Part shown: piece by piece, positions 9,051-16,306 of the stretch
Numbering within the stretch: position 1 is the first letter of the stretch
How the letters are laid out: each line of letters starts with the position of its first letter
Assembly: GCA_964600075.1 (NCBI GenBank)
Contig: CAZRIE010000073.1
Coordinates: 1-20,585 of the forward strand
Length of the DNA: 20,585 bases
Source: CAZRIE01 sp964600075
GTDB taxonomy: Bacteria; Bacteroidota; Bacteroidia; Flavobacteriales; Flavobacteriaceae
Direction of reading: 5' to 3'
Made by a program: the position numbers and the translations under genes
Notes under the pieces: generated by a model
Database searches by the model: none
Told to the model about the DNA's origin: nothing
What the model saw: only the letters and a program-made list of their open reading frames with translations

Positions 9051-10475
9051 TTAATCGATTTTTATTTTTACTGATGATAGTGCCGTATCCAAAATTTGAA
9101 GAGCGTTTTTTAGCTCAGTTCTAGAGATGGTCAGTGCAGGGGCCAATTGTAAAACATTGCCCGCCGAGACCTTAAAGCTCAATCCGTTTTTAAGGCATTC
9201 GTACATTACCTTTTCGGCTTCTAGGATGGCCTTTTCTTTAGTGGTTCTGTCTTTTACAAGTTCAATGCCCCAGAGCAATCCCAAGCCGCGAATATCGCCT
9301 ATTAGTTCATGCTTGTTTCGTAGTTCGTTCATTGCCGTACACATAAAAGCCTCGTCTTCTTTTACTTTTTCAAGAATACGCTCTTCCTCCAAGATTTCCA
9401 ATGTGGTTAAGCCGGCGATAGATCCCAACGGACTTTTCTCATGCGTATAATGGCCGAGTGAAATATCAGCAAACTTGTTATAAGCATCCCGTGTTACAAT
9501 AGCCGCTTGCGGGATAATTCCCCCACCCAGACCTTTACCCAGACACAGAATATCAGGTTCGATATCGTAGTGTTCAAAAGCAAAGAGTTTCCCCGTTCTG
9601 CCCAAGGCTATAGGAATTTCGTCTAAGATCAACAATACACCATATTTATCGCAAAGCATGCGCGCTCCTTTCCAAAAGGACTTTGAAGGAACCTGCACAT
9701 CGGTATTACGAACGGTCTCCGCCAGAAAGGCTCCGATATCGCCTTCTTTTGAAAACACATATTCTAAATGTTCCAAACATTTTGACTCGTTCCCCTCAAA
9801 AATCCCACGATAGGTTACCGGAGGTGGAATACGTTCTACCCCTGGCATCAATGGGCCAATGTGTTCTCGAAAAACCGACTCGCCACCTACACTAATGGCA
9901 TCTAAGGAAGCTCCGTGAAAGGAATCCCAAAAAGAAACTACTTTGAATTTCCCCGTAACCGCACGTGCAAGTTTCAAGGCGATACCTATAGATGAACTGC
10001 CGTTTGGGGTCAATAGCGTACGGTTCAGGTCAGAAGGTAGCAAGGAGGCCAATTTCTCGGCAAAATTTATAGCTATTTCGTTGGTGTATCTTCTTGTTGA
10101 AAAGGTCAACGATTGTAATTGTTCAGTCAACCGTGCTATCAATTTGGGGTGCGAAAAGCCCAATTGGTGTACATTGTTACCATGAAAATCGAGGTATTTT
10201 TTACCTGCGATATTTTCGATATGTGCACCATCGCAGTTTTTTAGAACATCAAGGCATGGTGTCGATAGGGCCTGATGCAAAAAGTACTTTGCATCTTTTT
10301 CCAATAGTACTTTGGTAGCTTCGTCAACTTCGTTTGCTAACCATTCTTGTCTGGCCGGCGTAAAATTGATATCGCCTTCGGTACGTTTGTTTACCGCAAT
10401 TTGTTGCGGTTTATCTTGTTGCATATGGCCCCTTGTATTGAATGGATTTCCTAAATCTTTTGGAACATCGTTCAA
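9051..10475 (-). CDS. pbfA: Class-III-aminotransferase-fold PLP enzyme, probable (R)-1-hydroxy-2-aminoethylphosphonate ammonia-lyase (PbfA-like)
   Basis: This cytoplasmic fold-type I PLP enzyme has 474 residues from the TTG at 10475, or 457 from the ATG at 10424-10422 (Met18). The inner ATG has AAGGGG a few bases upstream and is probably the true start. Visible features are the YLDFHGNNVHQLGFSHP segment near residue 94, phosphate-binding NGSSS (158-162), FHGAS with His187, Asp285 in ILDEIP, and the PLP lysine Lys314 in LGKGLGGG. Family knowledge: PbfA is a class-III-like lyase that removes ammonia from (R)-1-hydroxy-2-aminoethylphosphonate to give phosphonoacetaldehyde. The FHGNNVHQ segment and the phosphonatase-like hydrolase in the same locus support this, from memory. 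An ordinary omega-transaminase or AEP transaminase is the alternative. It is the only cytoplasmic product in an operon otherwise made of exported phosphatases. Spacing is 5 bases upstream and 1 base downstream. Confidence 0.72.
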   Translation of the reverse strand: MNDVPKDLGNPFNTRGHMQQDKPQQIAVNKRTEGDINFTPARQEWLANEVDEATKVLLEKDAKYFLHQALSTPCLDVLKNCDGAHIENIAGKKYLDFHGNNVHQLGFSHPKLIARLTEQLQSLTFSTRRYTNEIAINFAEKLASLLPSDLNRTLLTPNGSSSIGIALKLARAVTGKFKVVSFWDSFHGASLDAISVGGESVFREHIGPLMPGVERIPPPVTYRGIFEGNESKCLEHLEYVFSKEGDIGAFLAETVRNTDVQVPSKSFWKGARMLCDKYGVLLILDEIPIALGRTGKLFAFEHYDIEPDILCLGKGLGGGIIPQAAIVTRDAYNKFADISLGHYTHEKSPLGSIAGLTTLEILEEERILEKVKEDEAFMCTAMNELRNKHELIGDIRGLGLLWGIELVKDRTTKEKAILEAEKVMYECLKNGLSFKVSAGNVLQLAPALTISRTELKNALQILDTALSSVKIKID

Positions 10476-10480
10476 GTTAA

Positions 10481-12142
10481 TTATTTACTTTTTAACAAAG
10501 TAGTAGAAAGTATCTGCTTTGGCATATGACCGGTTTCCACAAAGACATCTAACCAGCCGTCACCACCGCCATTGAACCAAAGTACCTCAATGGTATGCCA
10601 CCCTGATTTTAAATCGATTTTCCCATCTTTTTCTTGTACCCCATGGTCTCCGTCGTTATCAACGATCGGTTCGCCATCTATAAAAAGCTTACTTCCATCA
10701 TCTGAACGGACATAGAATATATACGTATCGGCTTGGTCGACTTCAATTTGGGTCGTAAAACGAACGGCCGTATTGCTTTTGATCTTATTCGTGAGTTCGT
10801 CGGAAGTAATCTCGAAAGATTTCCCCGTTACATCAGGTTTCTTGTTTCCTAATGCCGGAAGAAACGATAAGTTGTGCAAATAAAAAATCTCGAAATCAAT
10901 AGGTTTTTTTAGAGTACTGGGTTTGATTCTAATAAAAGACTCGGCCACCGGACTACTAATTTTATCCTTTTTAAATAGAGCGCTTTTGAGTACTGTATTT
11001 TCACTTAGTTGTATGGGCCTTTTATACGATTTTGAATCTTTCGAAGGCATAGAACCATCCAAGGTATAGTAAATAACCCCCTCTTCATTCGGGTTCTCGA
11101 TGACTACGGAAGTCGATTCATCAAAAAGCCCTCCCGCTTTTTTATATCCTTCCGCTTTCGGAAGAATTATCGGCGATTTCAATTGTTCTAAAATTGGATA
11201 AGCATCGTTGACATCAAATCCTGCAAAGGCCGATTTTACAGGTTTACCGATCCATGCCTGTGGTGTTTTCAATCCCAACGCAAAAGCGACAGTAGCCGCA
11301 TTGTCGTATTGATAAACAGGATGTCCTATTTTATGGTTTTTTTTGATGCCCTTGCCCCAAACGATAAACGGAATTTCAACTTCGGCAAGCGATTCGCCGC
11401 CATGGCCCTTACCCAGGCCGCCATGATCGGCGCTTATAATGACCAACGTTCTATCGGCAATATTGGCTTCTTCAATGGCTTCCATAATCTTGCCTAAAAG
11501 TGCATCGGCTTTTTCGACAGACAAATAATATTCTGGTGTGCCATGCCCGTATTCATGCCCGGCATGGTCTACATGATCAAAATGAATAAAGGTAAAATCC
11601 GGTTTTTTTTCTTTGATGTACTTACTGGCCTGTACGGCGGTTTCGTCTTCCGATTCGGGACTCACATCATAATCGACCACACTTTTTTCGAACAGCCTTC
11701 CAAAACCACCCCAATGGTAAATAGCGCCAATTTCAGCACTTCCTTTTTGACTATCGATGAGCTGAAAAATCGTAGGAAAGAGAAAATCTTCACTTTGGGT
11801 TACAGCGGGCAAGGTAAAGTTATCACGTTCCCAGGCATTAGAAGTAATACCATGTTGTTCTGGGCCTGCGCCCATAATCATTGAGGCCCAATTGGTACTC
11901 GAACTAGTGGGCAGAACGGCTCTAGCGTGCATTGTATAAGAACCTTCTCTTATCAAGCTGTCGAAAATAGGTGTTGAAGCAATTTCTAACCCATCGGGGC
12001 TTAACCCATCGAAACCGATGACGATCACGTGTGCTATACCTAAATTGTTTTCATTGAGCACCGTACCGGTCAGTTTTTTCTGCGAATGACTAGCCATGCC
12101 TGTCATTAAAATGAAAATCGTAAGTAGTAGTGTTCTTTTCAT
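10481..12142 (-). CDS. Exported alkaline-phosphatase-superfamily hydrolase with chitobiase-C-like and PA14 modules
   Basis: This 553-residue protein has a signal peptide (to about residue 20). Residues ~38-300 are an NPP/alkaline phosphatase superfamily catalytic domain: Asp45 in VIGFDGLSPDG, a Ser/Thr cluster at 80-83 (PTSSSTNW) holding the nucleophile, HFDHVDHAGHEYGHG, and SADHGGLGKGHGG. No sulfatase C-x-P-S-R motif is present. It is followed at ~345-405 by a chitobiase/beta-hexosaminidase C-terminal-like segment (GVIYYTLDGSMPSKDSKSY) and at ~440-545 by a PA14-like domain (YIFYVRSDDGSKLFIDGEPIVDNDG, GWHTIEVLWFNGGG). PA14 domains commonly bind carbohydrate, so a glycan- or cell-surface-attached phospho- or phosphono-ester is a plausible target. 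It is the first gene of a four-gene operon and is divergent from the XRE-cupin regulator across 270 bases. Confidence 0.85.
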   Translation of the reverse strand: MKRTLLLTIFILMTGMASHSQKKLTGTVLNENNLGIAHVIVIGFDGLSPDGLEIASTPIFDSLIREGSYTMHARAVLPTSSSTNWASMIMGAGPEQHGITSNAWERDNFTLPAVTQSEDFLFPTIFQLIDSQKGSAEIGAIYHWGGFGRLFEKSVVDYDVSPESEDETAVQASKYIKEKKPDFTFIHFDHVDHAGHEYGHGTPEYYLSVEKADALLGKIMEAIEEANIADRTLVIISADHGGLGKGHGGESLAEVEIPFIVWGKGIKKNHKIGHPVYQYDNAATVAFALGLKTPQAWIGKPVKSAFAGFDVNDAYPILEQLKSPIILPKAEGYKKAGGLFDESTSVVIENPNEEGVIYYTLDGSMPSKDSKSYKRPIQLSENTVLKSALFKKDKISSPVAESFIRIKPSTLKKPIDFEIFYLHNLSFLPALGNKKPDVTGKSFEITSDELTNKIKSNTAVRFTTQIEVDQADTYIFYVRSDDGSKLFIDGEPIVDNDGDHGVQEKDGKIDLKSGWHTIEVLWFNGGGDGWLDVFVETGHMPKQILSTTLLKSK

Positions 12143-12144
12143 TT

Positions 12145-12159
12145 TTTCGTATTTGTAAA
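12145..12159 (-). promoter_or_regulatory. Operator-like motif in front of the phosphatase/pbfA operon
   Basis: TTTCG-TATTT-GTAAA matches the TTTAC-TATTT-GTAAA motif found twice upstream of the transporter gene at 13 of 15 positions. It lies 2-17 bases before the ATG of the first operon gene, where a bound repressor would block initiation or elongation. It is a candidate site for the adjacent XRE-cupin regulator; the assignment is inference. Confidence 0.35.
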
Positions 12160-12168
12160 CTTTAGTTA

Positions 12169-12178
12169 CCTAGCTAGG
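12169..12178. promoter_or_regulatory. Perfect 10-bp palindrome in the divergent intergenic region
   Basis: CCTAGCTAGG is self-complementary and sits about 27 bases before the start of the phosphatase operon, in the divergent region shared with the XRE-cupin gene. It is a candidate dyad for a dimeric regulator, but no second copy was noticed in the window. Confidence 0.25.
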
Positions 12179-12388
12179 AACAAATATCGGGCATAAATGT
12201 TAACTGAATGTACTATATTTATTAATATACTGCAAGTAGTGCATGTAAGCTATTACGAAAGCGTTATAAAAACATTTTTGACAAATATTCAAATATTAAT
12301 ACTGTTTTTTGGTTGATTTGGCAAGAACATCGAATGCGATAGCATATGGTGTTTTGTTTTCAGACATATTCGAAAACCATTTTAATGG

Positions 12389-12396
12389 TATGTTTG
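12389..12396 (+). promoter_or_regulatory. Possible Bacteroidota-type -7 promoter element of the regulator gene
   Basis: TATGTTTG matches the Bacteroidota -7 consensus TAnnTTTG, 17 bases before the ATG at 12413. The leader would be very short (about 10 bases), and no clean TTG -33 element stands at the usual spacing, so this is tentative. Confidence 0.35.
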
Positions 12397-12412
12397 CACT
12401 TTAAGTTCTATT

Positions 12413-12979
12413 ATGGAAGACTACCTTATTGGTATTGGAAAACGTATTAAGGAAATCAGAAAGGAGAATAATAAGACCATAAGTGACATTGCCCAAAAGG
12501 CCGGTGTTACGGGTGGATTGATTTCAAGGATAGAAAATGGTCGTACCATACCTTCATTGCCCGTTCTACTAAAAATCATTAATTCTTTAGATGTTGAGGT
12601 TACCGATTTTTTTAACGGTATGCCCCAAGTAAACGGTGCCGGTTATATCGTATCTCGGAAAGAAGAAAATTCGATTATCGAAAAGGAAGATGAGGCTGTA
12701 GGTTTTAACTATACCTATATTTTCGGTAAGCAGTTATCATCATTGGGCTTTGAGACCGTATTACTCGAGGTGTATCCGAATTCGAAACGCGATAAAGTAA
12801 CTACTGACGCCTTTGAATTCAAATATATACTGACTGGGGAATGCTATTATGAAATCGGCGACGAAGAGGTACTTTTAAAAGAAGGTGATTCGATTTTCTT
12901 TGACGGGCGTATTCCGCATGTACCTATCAACAAAGGTTCGGTTTCGTCTAAGATGTTGGTTGTGTATTTCTTTATTTAG
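12413..12979 (+). CDS. XRE-family transcriptional regulator with C-terminal cupin sensor domain
   Basis: This 188-residue protein has an N-terminal helix-turn-helix at ~7-63 (IGKRIKEIRKENNKTISDIAQKAGVTGGLISRIENGRTIPSLPVL), including the classic recognition-helix 'GLISRIENG'. A linker follows, and then a small cupin beta-barrel at ~112-186 (FKYILTGECYYEIGDEEVLLKEGDSIFFDGRIPH). XRE-cupin proteins usually sense a small catabolic ligand and control adjacent genes. This is the only plus-strand gene in the window. It stands divergently from the phosphatase/pbfA operon and converges (26 bases between stops) on the phosphonatase-like operon, so it separates the two catabolic units it most likely controls. 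The ligand is unknown; an aminophosphonate or phosphonoacetaldehyde is a reasonable guess. The family call is firm and the regulon is inferred. Confidence 0.9.
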   Translation: MEDYLIGIGKRIKEIRKENNKTISDIAQKAGVTGGLISRIENGRTIPSLPVLLKIINSLDVEVTDFFNGMPQVNGAGYIVSRKEENSIIEKEDEAVGFNYTYIFGKQLSSLGFETVLLEVYPNSKRDKVTTDAFEFKYILTGECYYEIGDEEVLLKEGDSIFFDGRIPHVPINKGSVSSKMLVVYFFI

Positions 12980-13005
12980 TAATTGCGCTCAGGGTAATAT
13001 TTAGC

Positions 13006-13686
13006 TTAAGCCTTTACTATTTCTTTCAGTTCGGTAAGCGAATTTAAAACATAGGTCGGATTGGCCGATTGTAATTGGGCTTTGGTATGTGCACCAGTCG
13101 TAACCCCGATGGTGACACCGCAGTTTGCATTTTTGCCTTCTTCAACATCGATTATCGAATCGCCTGCTTTCAATACTTTCGATGCATCGCTAACCGCCAA
13201 TACCTCCATAGCCTTTAAAATCATGGCAGGGTGAGGGCGACCTTGTGATACATCGTCCGCAGTTACAAGGGCATCGTATTGTTCTCCTTTTTTCCAATTC
13301 ATTTTTTGTAACAAGAGATTGGCTATTTTACTATTATACCCTGTATTTAATGCTATTTTTATGTGTTGCGCCTTTAAATTTGCTAGTAGATTTTTCACCC
13401 CATCGAAAGAAGTTACTTCGAGCGTATCATAAGCATCGTCTAACATTTTCTTGAAATCTTCAAAAATCGGTTCTGATGGTTGGCTATTTGAATCGGAACC
13501 GATGGCAGCCAACGTATCTTTTATAGCCTGATGTTTTTCTTTACCTGCACCGTGTTCGAGAACAAAATCGAGGGTAAGGTCAAATCCTTTTTTGTTAATG
13601 GCTTTTTGTAATGTTTTGTATACCACATTATCTTCGTTTACGACCGTACCGGCCATATCGAATACTGCGAGTTCGATGTTATGCAT
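13006..13686 (-). CDS. Phosphonatase-like HAD hydrolase (probable phosphonoacetaldehyde hydrolase)
   Basis: This 226-residue cytoplasmic HAD protein has a phosphonatase rather than a generic HAD signature. Motif 1 is Asp10-Met-Ala12-Gly-Thr (DxAGT, not DxD). A cap-domain G-x-x-Lys49-x-x-His52 fits the Schiff-base lysine block of PhnX, Arg150 in SQGRPHP replaces the usual motif III lysine, and GDSIID (Asp176, Asp180) binds the metal. Known chemistry of the clade: phosphonoacetaldehyde is bound as an imine, and C-P cleavage gives acetaldehyde and phosphate. The length and motifs match the PhnX-like clade described as TIGR03351 rather than PhnX itself (about 270 residues). It is the last gene of the transporter/FAD-oxidoreductase unit, 9 bases after a 45-codon ORF. 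The substrate is well supported by motifs plus context, but not proven. Confidence 0.85.
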   Translation of the reverse strand: MHNIELAVFDMAGTVVNEDNVVYKTLQKAINKKGFDLTLDFVLEHGAGKEKHQAIKDTLAAIGSDSNSQPSEPIFEDFKKMLDDAYDTLEVTSFDGVKNLLANLKAQHIKIALNTGYNSKIANLLLQKMNWKKGEQYDALVTADDVSQGRPHPAMILKAMEVLAVSDASKVLKAGDSIIDVEEGKNANCGVTIGVTTGAHTKAQLQSANPTYVLNSLTELKEIVKA

Positions 13687-13695
13687 GTTATAGTA

Positions 13696-13833
13696 TTAAG
13701 TTAAGCCAAAATGGCGCATAATCTGATGTGTCTTTTGCGGGATGCCGTCGTTAAAAAATAATTCCGTAGCTTGGTTAAGCAATGATTTTTTGCCTAAGCC
13801 TACCACCAAATCCATAATTACCTTATACGTCAT
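13696..13833 (-). CDS. Candidate 45-residue small protein between FAD oxidoreductase and phosphonatase-like genes
   Basis: An ATG at 13833-13831 opens a 45-codon frame ending in TAA at 13696. It starts 7 bases after the FAD oxidoreductase stop and ends 9 bases before the hydrolase start. That spacing is exactly what a real operon member would show, and without it a 154-base gap would be odd in this compact unit. The product begins MTYKVIMDLVVGLGKK, contains NQATELFFNDGIPQK, and ends MRHFGLT; it looks helical and basic with no membrane segment. I do not recognise a family. Alternatives are a decayed gene end or chance. Confidence 0.4.
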   Translation of the reverse strand: MTYKVIMDLVVGLGKKSLLNQATELFFNDGIPQKTHQIMRHFGLT

Positions 13834-13840
13834 TTCAGCT

Positions 13841-15004
13841 TTAACTTACCACTAGATTAAAGATTGAATTAATGTTTTCTTTGGCGAATCCGGCGCTGCC
13901 GGTCATACCTTTTCCACCGATTCCGGTAACGATATGAATACTTTTATCAATGGTATTTTGATAGATATCGGTTGTTTTGCATTGTGAATATAGTCCGAAC
14001 CACCTGTTCTGTATGTCATATGTCGGCAAGTCAAAGATTTTTTTGGCTTCCTGCACAATGAAATTATCGATATCCATATTCAGGTCCATCCCCAAATTAT
14101 CCATACGGCTTACGGGCGCATATTCATGGGAATCGCCAAGAATAACCGAACCGTCCATAGCTTGTTTAAACAAAATGTGTATACCCCATTTTTTTTCGAA
14201 CGATTCAGGGTCTTCTTTTGCCTTAATTGATTCATAAGAAGGGCATTCGGCAAATGCCTCGTACCGGCGAATTGAAAGCCCTGTCAAAACCGAGCTTGGT
14301 AGCCTATAGTTAGGCTGTGGTTTAGTCTGCATCATTTGCAGTTTTGATATGACTAGGTCGCTCTCGTCGAACAGTTTCGGATATAAGGTCTTGAAATCAC
14401 TACCGTTACAAATAATTACTTTTGAGGCGGATATCGTACGATTCTGCGAAGTGTATATTTGAACCCCGTTTCGCAACACATCACATTCCAATACGGTTTC
14501 GCCCATATAGAGATTGAGCCCCGATTGCTCTAAATACCTGTGCAACCTGTTTGTCATTATGCGTGGTTCGACCATGATTTCTTCTGGAAAAAAAAGGCCG
14601 GCCTTTACATAATTCTTACGAAGCTTCGGATATTTTGCTATGCATTGCTCTTTAGTCAGTAGTTCTGAAGGGTATGAATTCGATGCATTGGTTTCGTGTA
14701 GTTCTTCCAATAACTGTACTTCGTCATCATCGGATGCTAAATAAATGCTTCCTTCTTGCCGAACCGAAATATCAAACTTTGACTGAATTTTCTTATAGAT
14801 ACGAAGGCTTTCACGGCCGTAAGCCTGCCATTTGGTATTCATTCCCGAGGGTACAACCTGTCCGAAATTGCGAACCGTCGCCCCTTGCGATGTTTTATCC
14901 CTTTCCAGTAGGGCTACTGTCAACCCCTTTTTAATGGCATGATACGCATGAAAGGTTCCGAGTACCCCTCCCCCTACGACGACAAGATCATATTGATTGC
15001 TCAT
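13841..15004 (-). CDS. FAD-dependent oxidoreductase, TIGR03364/HpnW type, probable aminophosphonate oxidase
   Basis: This 387-residue DAO-family flavoenzyme has an N-terminal Rossmann FAD motif (VVVGGGVLGTFHAYHA, residues ~8-23). It also has Glu34 in LLERD for ribose binding, the clade-typical GATVRNFGQVVPSG segment at ~42-55, and a C-terminal FAD loop GIGGKGMTGSAG. Family knowledge: this clade recurs beside phosphonatase-like HAD enzymes and has been linked to oxidation of 2-aminoethylphosphonate or its N-methyl form to phosphonoacetaldehyde. It acts in the cytoplasm. Its start overlaps the transporter stop by 4 bases (ATGA, 15001-15004), implying coupled translation. It would feed the phosphonatase-like hydrolase downstream. 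A generic sarcosine- or glycine-type amine oxidase is the alternative. The clade call is strong and the exact amine is uncertain. Confidence 0.82.
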   Translation of the reverse strand: MSNQYDLVVVGGGVLGTFHAYHAIKKGLTVALLERDKTSQGATVRNFGQVVPSGMNTKWQAYGRESLRIYKKIQSKFDISVRQEGSIYLASDDDEVQLLEELHETNASNSYPSELLTKEQCIAKYPKLRKNYVKAGLFFPEEIMVEPRIMTNRLHRYLEQSGLNLYMGETVLECDVLRNGVQIYTSQNRTISASKVIICNGSDFKTLYPKLFDESDLVISKLQMMQTKPQPNYRLPSSVLTGLSIRRYEAFAECPSYESIKAKEDPESFEKKWGIHILFKQAMDGSVILGDSHEYAPVSRMDNLGMDLNMDIDNFIVQEAKKIFDLPTYDIQNRWFGLYSQCKTTDIYQNTIDKSIHIVTGIGGKGMTGSAGFAKENINSIFNLVVS

Positions 15005-16290
15005 AAGTCGATTATTTGCAGCTCATTTTCTAATTTTCGCTGTTCGGTTTTATATTTTTTTTTGAAATAGAACAAAGATAGTACGGTCGCTATACAGCCG
15101 ATGGCAGAGATAATATACGTGCCGTTCATAAAGAACTTCAGCCAGGAAACCGTGCCTTGCCCAAAATTTTTATAGAGTAATACGGTCATACTTCCCAAGT
15201 AGCCAAAAGCATCGGCAATATAGATAAGGTAGCCCGCATTACCCTTGATGCGAAACGTGGCAATCATACGATCAAAGAAAATACAGTTGAACGGTACGTA
15301 GCACACGTAAAGACCTAGACCGACTAGAATCATCCATAGCGCTGGCCCGATGAGGTCGTTTTGAAAAAGTAAGGTACTAAGCCCAATCAGCACTGCACCA
15401 AAAAGCAGCAGATAGTGGTACGAAAGAAAAGCACGATAATTATTCTTGACAAAGGCAAAAAGTGCTATGGATAAAAGCACAACAATCGCAATAGGGATTT
15501 CGGAAAGGGTATAAATAGCCGCGTCGTTTTCATACCCTACAGCATCCCAAATCTCTCGGGAAAAATTATCGCGAAAATCACGCATAGCCGTTAGGCAGAC
15601 ATAAAAGAAAACCAGGATTACGATAGGAAAGAAGAATTTGCGCAACACCTTTTTTCGGTCTTCCCGGGTCATGGGCAGTCGCTCCTTCCGAAGTATTTTA
15701 TCCTCTTCGGTAGGTGAAGGCATACGGTTCAACAGTAAAGAGAAACCTACGAAAGGAAGCAAAAAAATAGCTCCGGTAACCGCAGGCATCCAAAATTCGG
15801 AAACCTTTAAATAGTTCATTACCAAAAGTCCTGCCGATTTGACCACACCACTTGAAACGATAAAGCTCGAACAGAGTATAACCCCAAGAATTTCGGTAAA
15901 TTTTCGGCCCTCAACATATGAAAAGACCACACCCCATATCATACCCAACGAGAGTCCGTTTAAAAACATAAAAATGATATTGTATGGAGAAGACACCCAA
16001 CCGAAAAGAATAAGGCAAAGTTCTGCAGAAGCAATCATTGTCAATAGGTAGGGCAAACGACTTTTTGCCTTCAACTCGGAAATCAGTTTGATGCCAATAA
16101 ACTTAGATAGCATATAACCGATGACTTGTGCAATAATCAATACGATCTTATAATCGACCCCAAGAAAATAAAGATTTTCGAATGTGGCAACCGTAAATGG
16201 CTTTCGGAACGCGTACATACAGAAATAAGTACCGAAAGATGCCAAGGCACCGTAAGCTAAAAACCGGATATTTTTTTGGTTAGTTTTCAA
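15001..16290 (-). CDS. DUF5690-type MFS-like inner-membrane transporter
   Basis: This 429-residue polytopic protein has about 12 hydrophobic segments, for example LAYGALASFGTYFCMYAFRKPFTVA at the N-terminus, then IIFMFLNGLSLGMIWGVVFSYVEGRKF and the last near TYIISAIGCIATVLSLFYF. A charged cytoplasmic loop lies mid-protein (RKERLPMTREDRKKVLRKFF). It resembles the DUF5690 membrane family of Bacteroidota, which looks distantly MFS-like. The only plausible start is TTG at 16290: an in-frame TGA lies three codons upstream, and the next ATG is beyond the first membrane segment. It is the first gene of the oxidoreductase/hydrolase unit. From its position, uptake of an aminophosphonate or of SusCD-imported products across the inner membrane is inferred; no substrate residues can be named. 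Confidence 0.8.
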   Translation of the reverse strand: MKTNQKNIRFLAYGALASFGTYFCMYAFRKPFTVATFENLYFLGVDYKIVLIIAQVIGYMLSKFIGIKLISELKAKSRLPYLLTMIASAELCLILFGWVSSPYNIIFMFLNGLSLGMIWGVVFSYVEGRKFTEILGVILCSSFIVSSGVVKSAGLLVMNYLKVSEFWMPAVTGAIFLLPFVGFSLLLNRMPSPTEEDKILRKERLPMTREDRKKVLRKFFFPIVILVFFYVCLTAMRDFRDNFSREIWDAVGYENDAAIYTLSEIPIAIVVLLSIALFAFVKNNYRAFLSYHYLLLFGAVLIGLSTLLFQNDLIGPALWMILVGLGLYVCYVPFNCIFFDRMIATFRIKGNAGYLIYIADAFGYLGSMTVLLYKNFGQGTVSWLKFFMNGTYIISAIGCIATVLSLFYFKKKYKTEQRKLENELQIIDL

Positions 16291-16306
16291 ATTAATTCAT
16301 AAATGA

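Noticed and set aside
9051..10475. Generic ornithine/acetylornithine-type or glutamate-semialdehyde aminotransferase
   Set aside because: The fold is class III, but the locus is built around phosphonate enzymes and the FHGNNVHQ segment fits PbfA better; kept as an alternative only.
10481..12142. Arylsulfatase
   Set aside because: There is no C/S-x-P-S-R formylglycine signature; the metal-ligand pattern is that of the NPP/alkaline phosphatase branch.
13006..13686. Phosphoglycolate phosphatase or beta-phosphoglucomutase
   Set aside because: Motif 1 is DxAGT rather than DxD, and the cap lysine block of phosphonatases is present.
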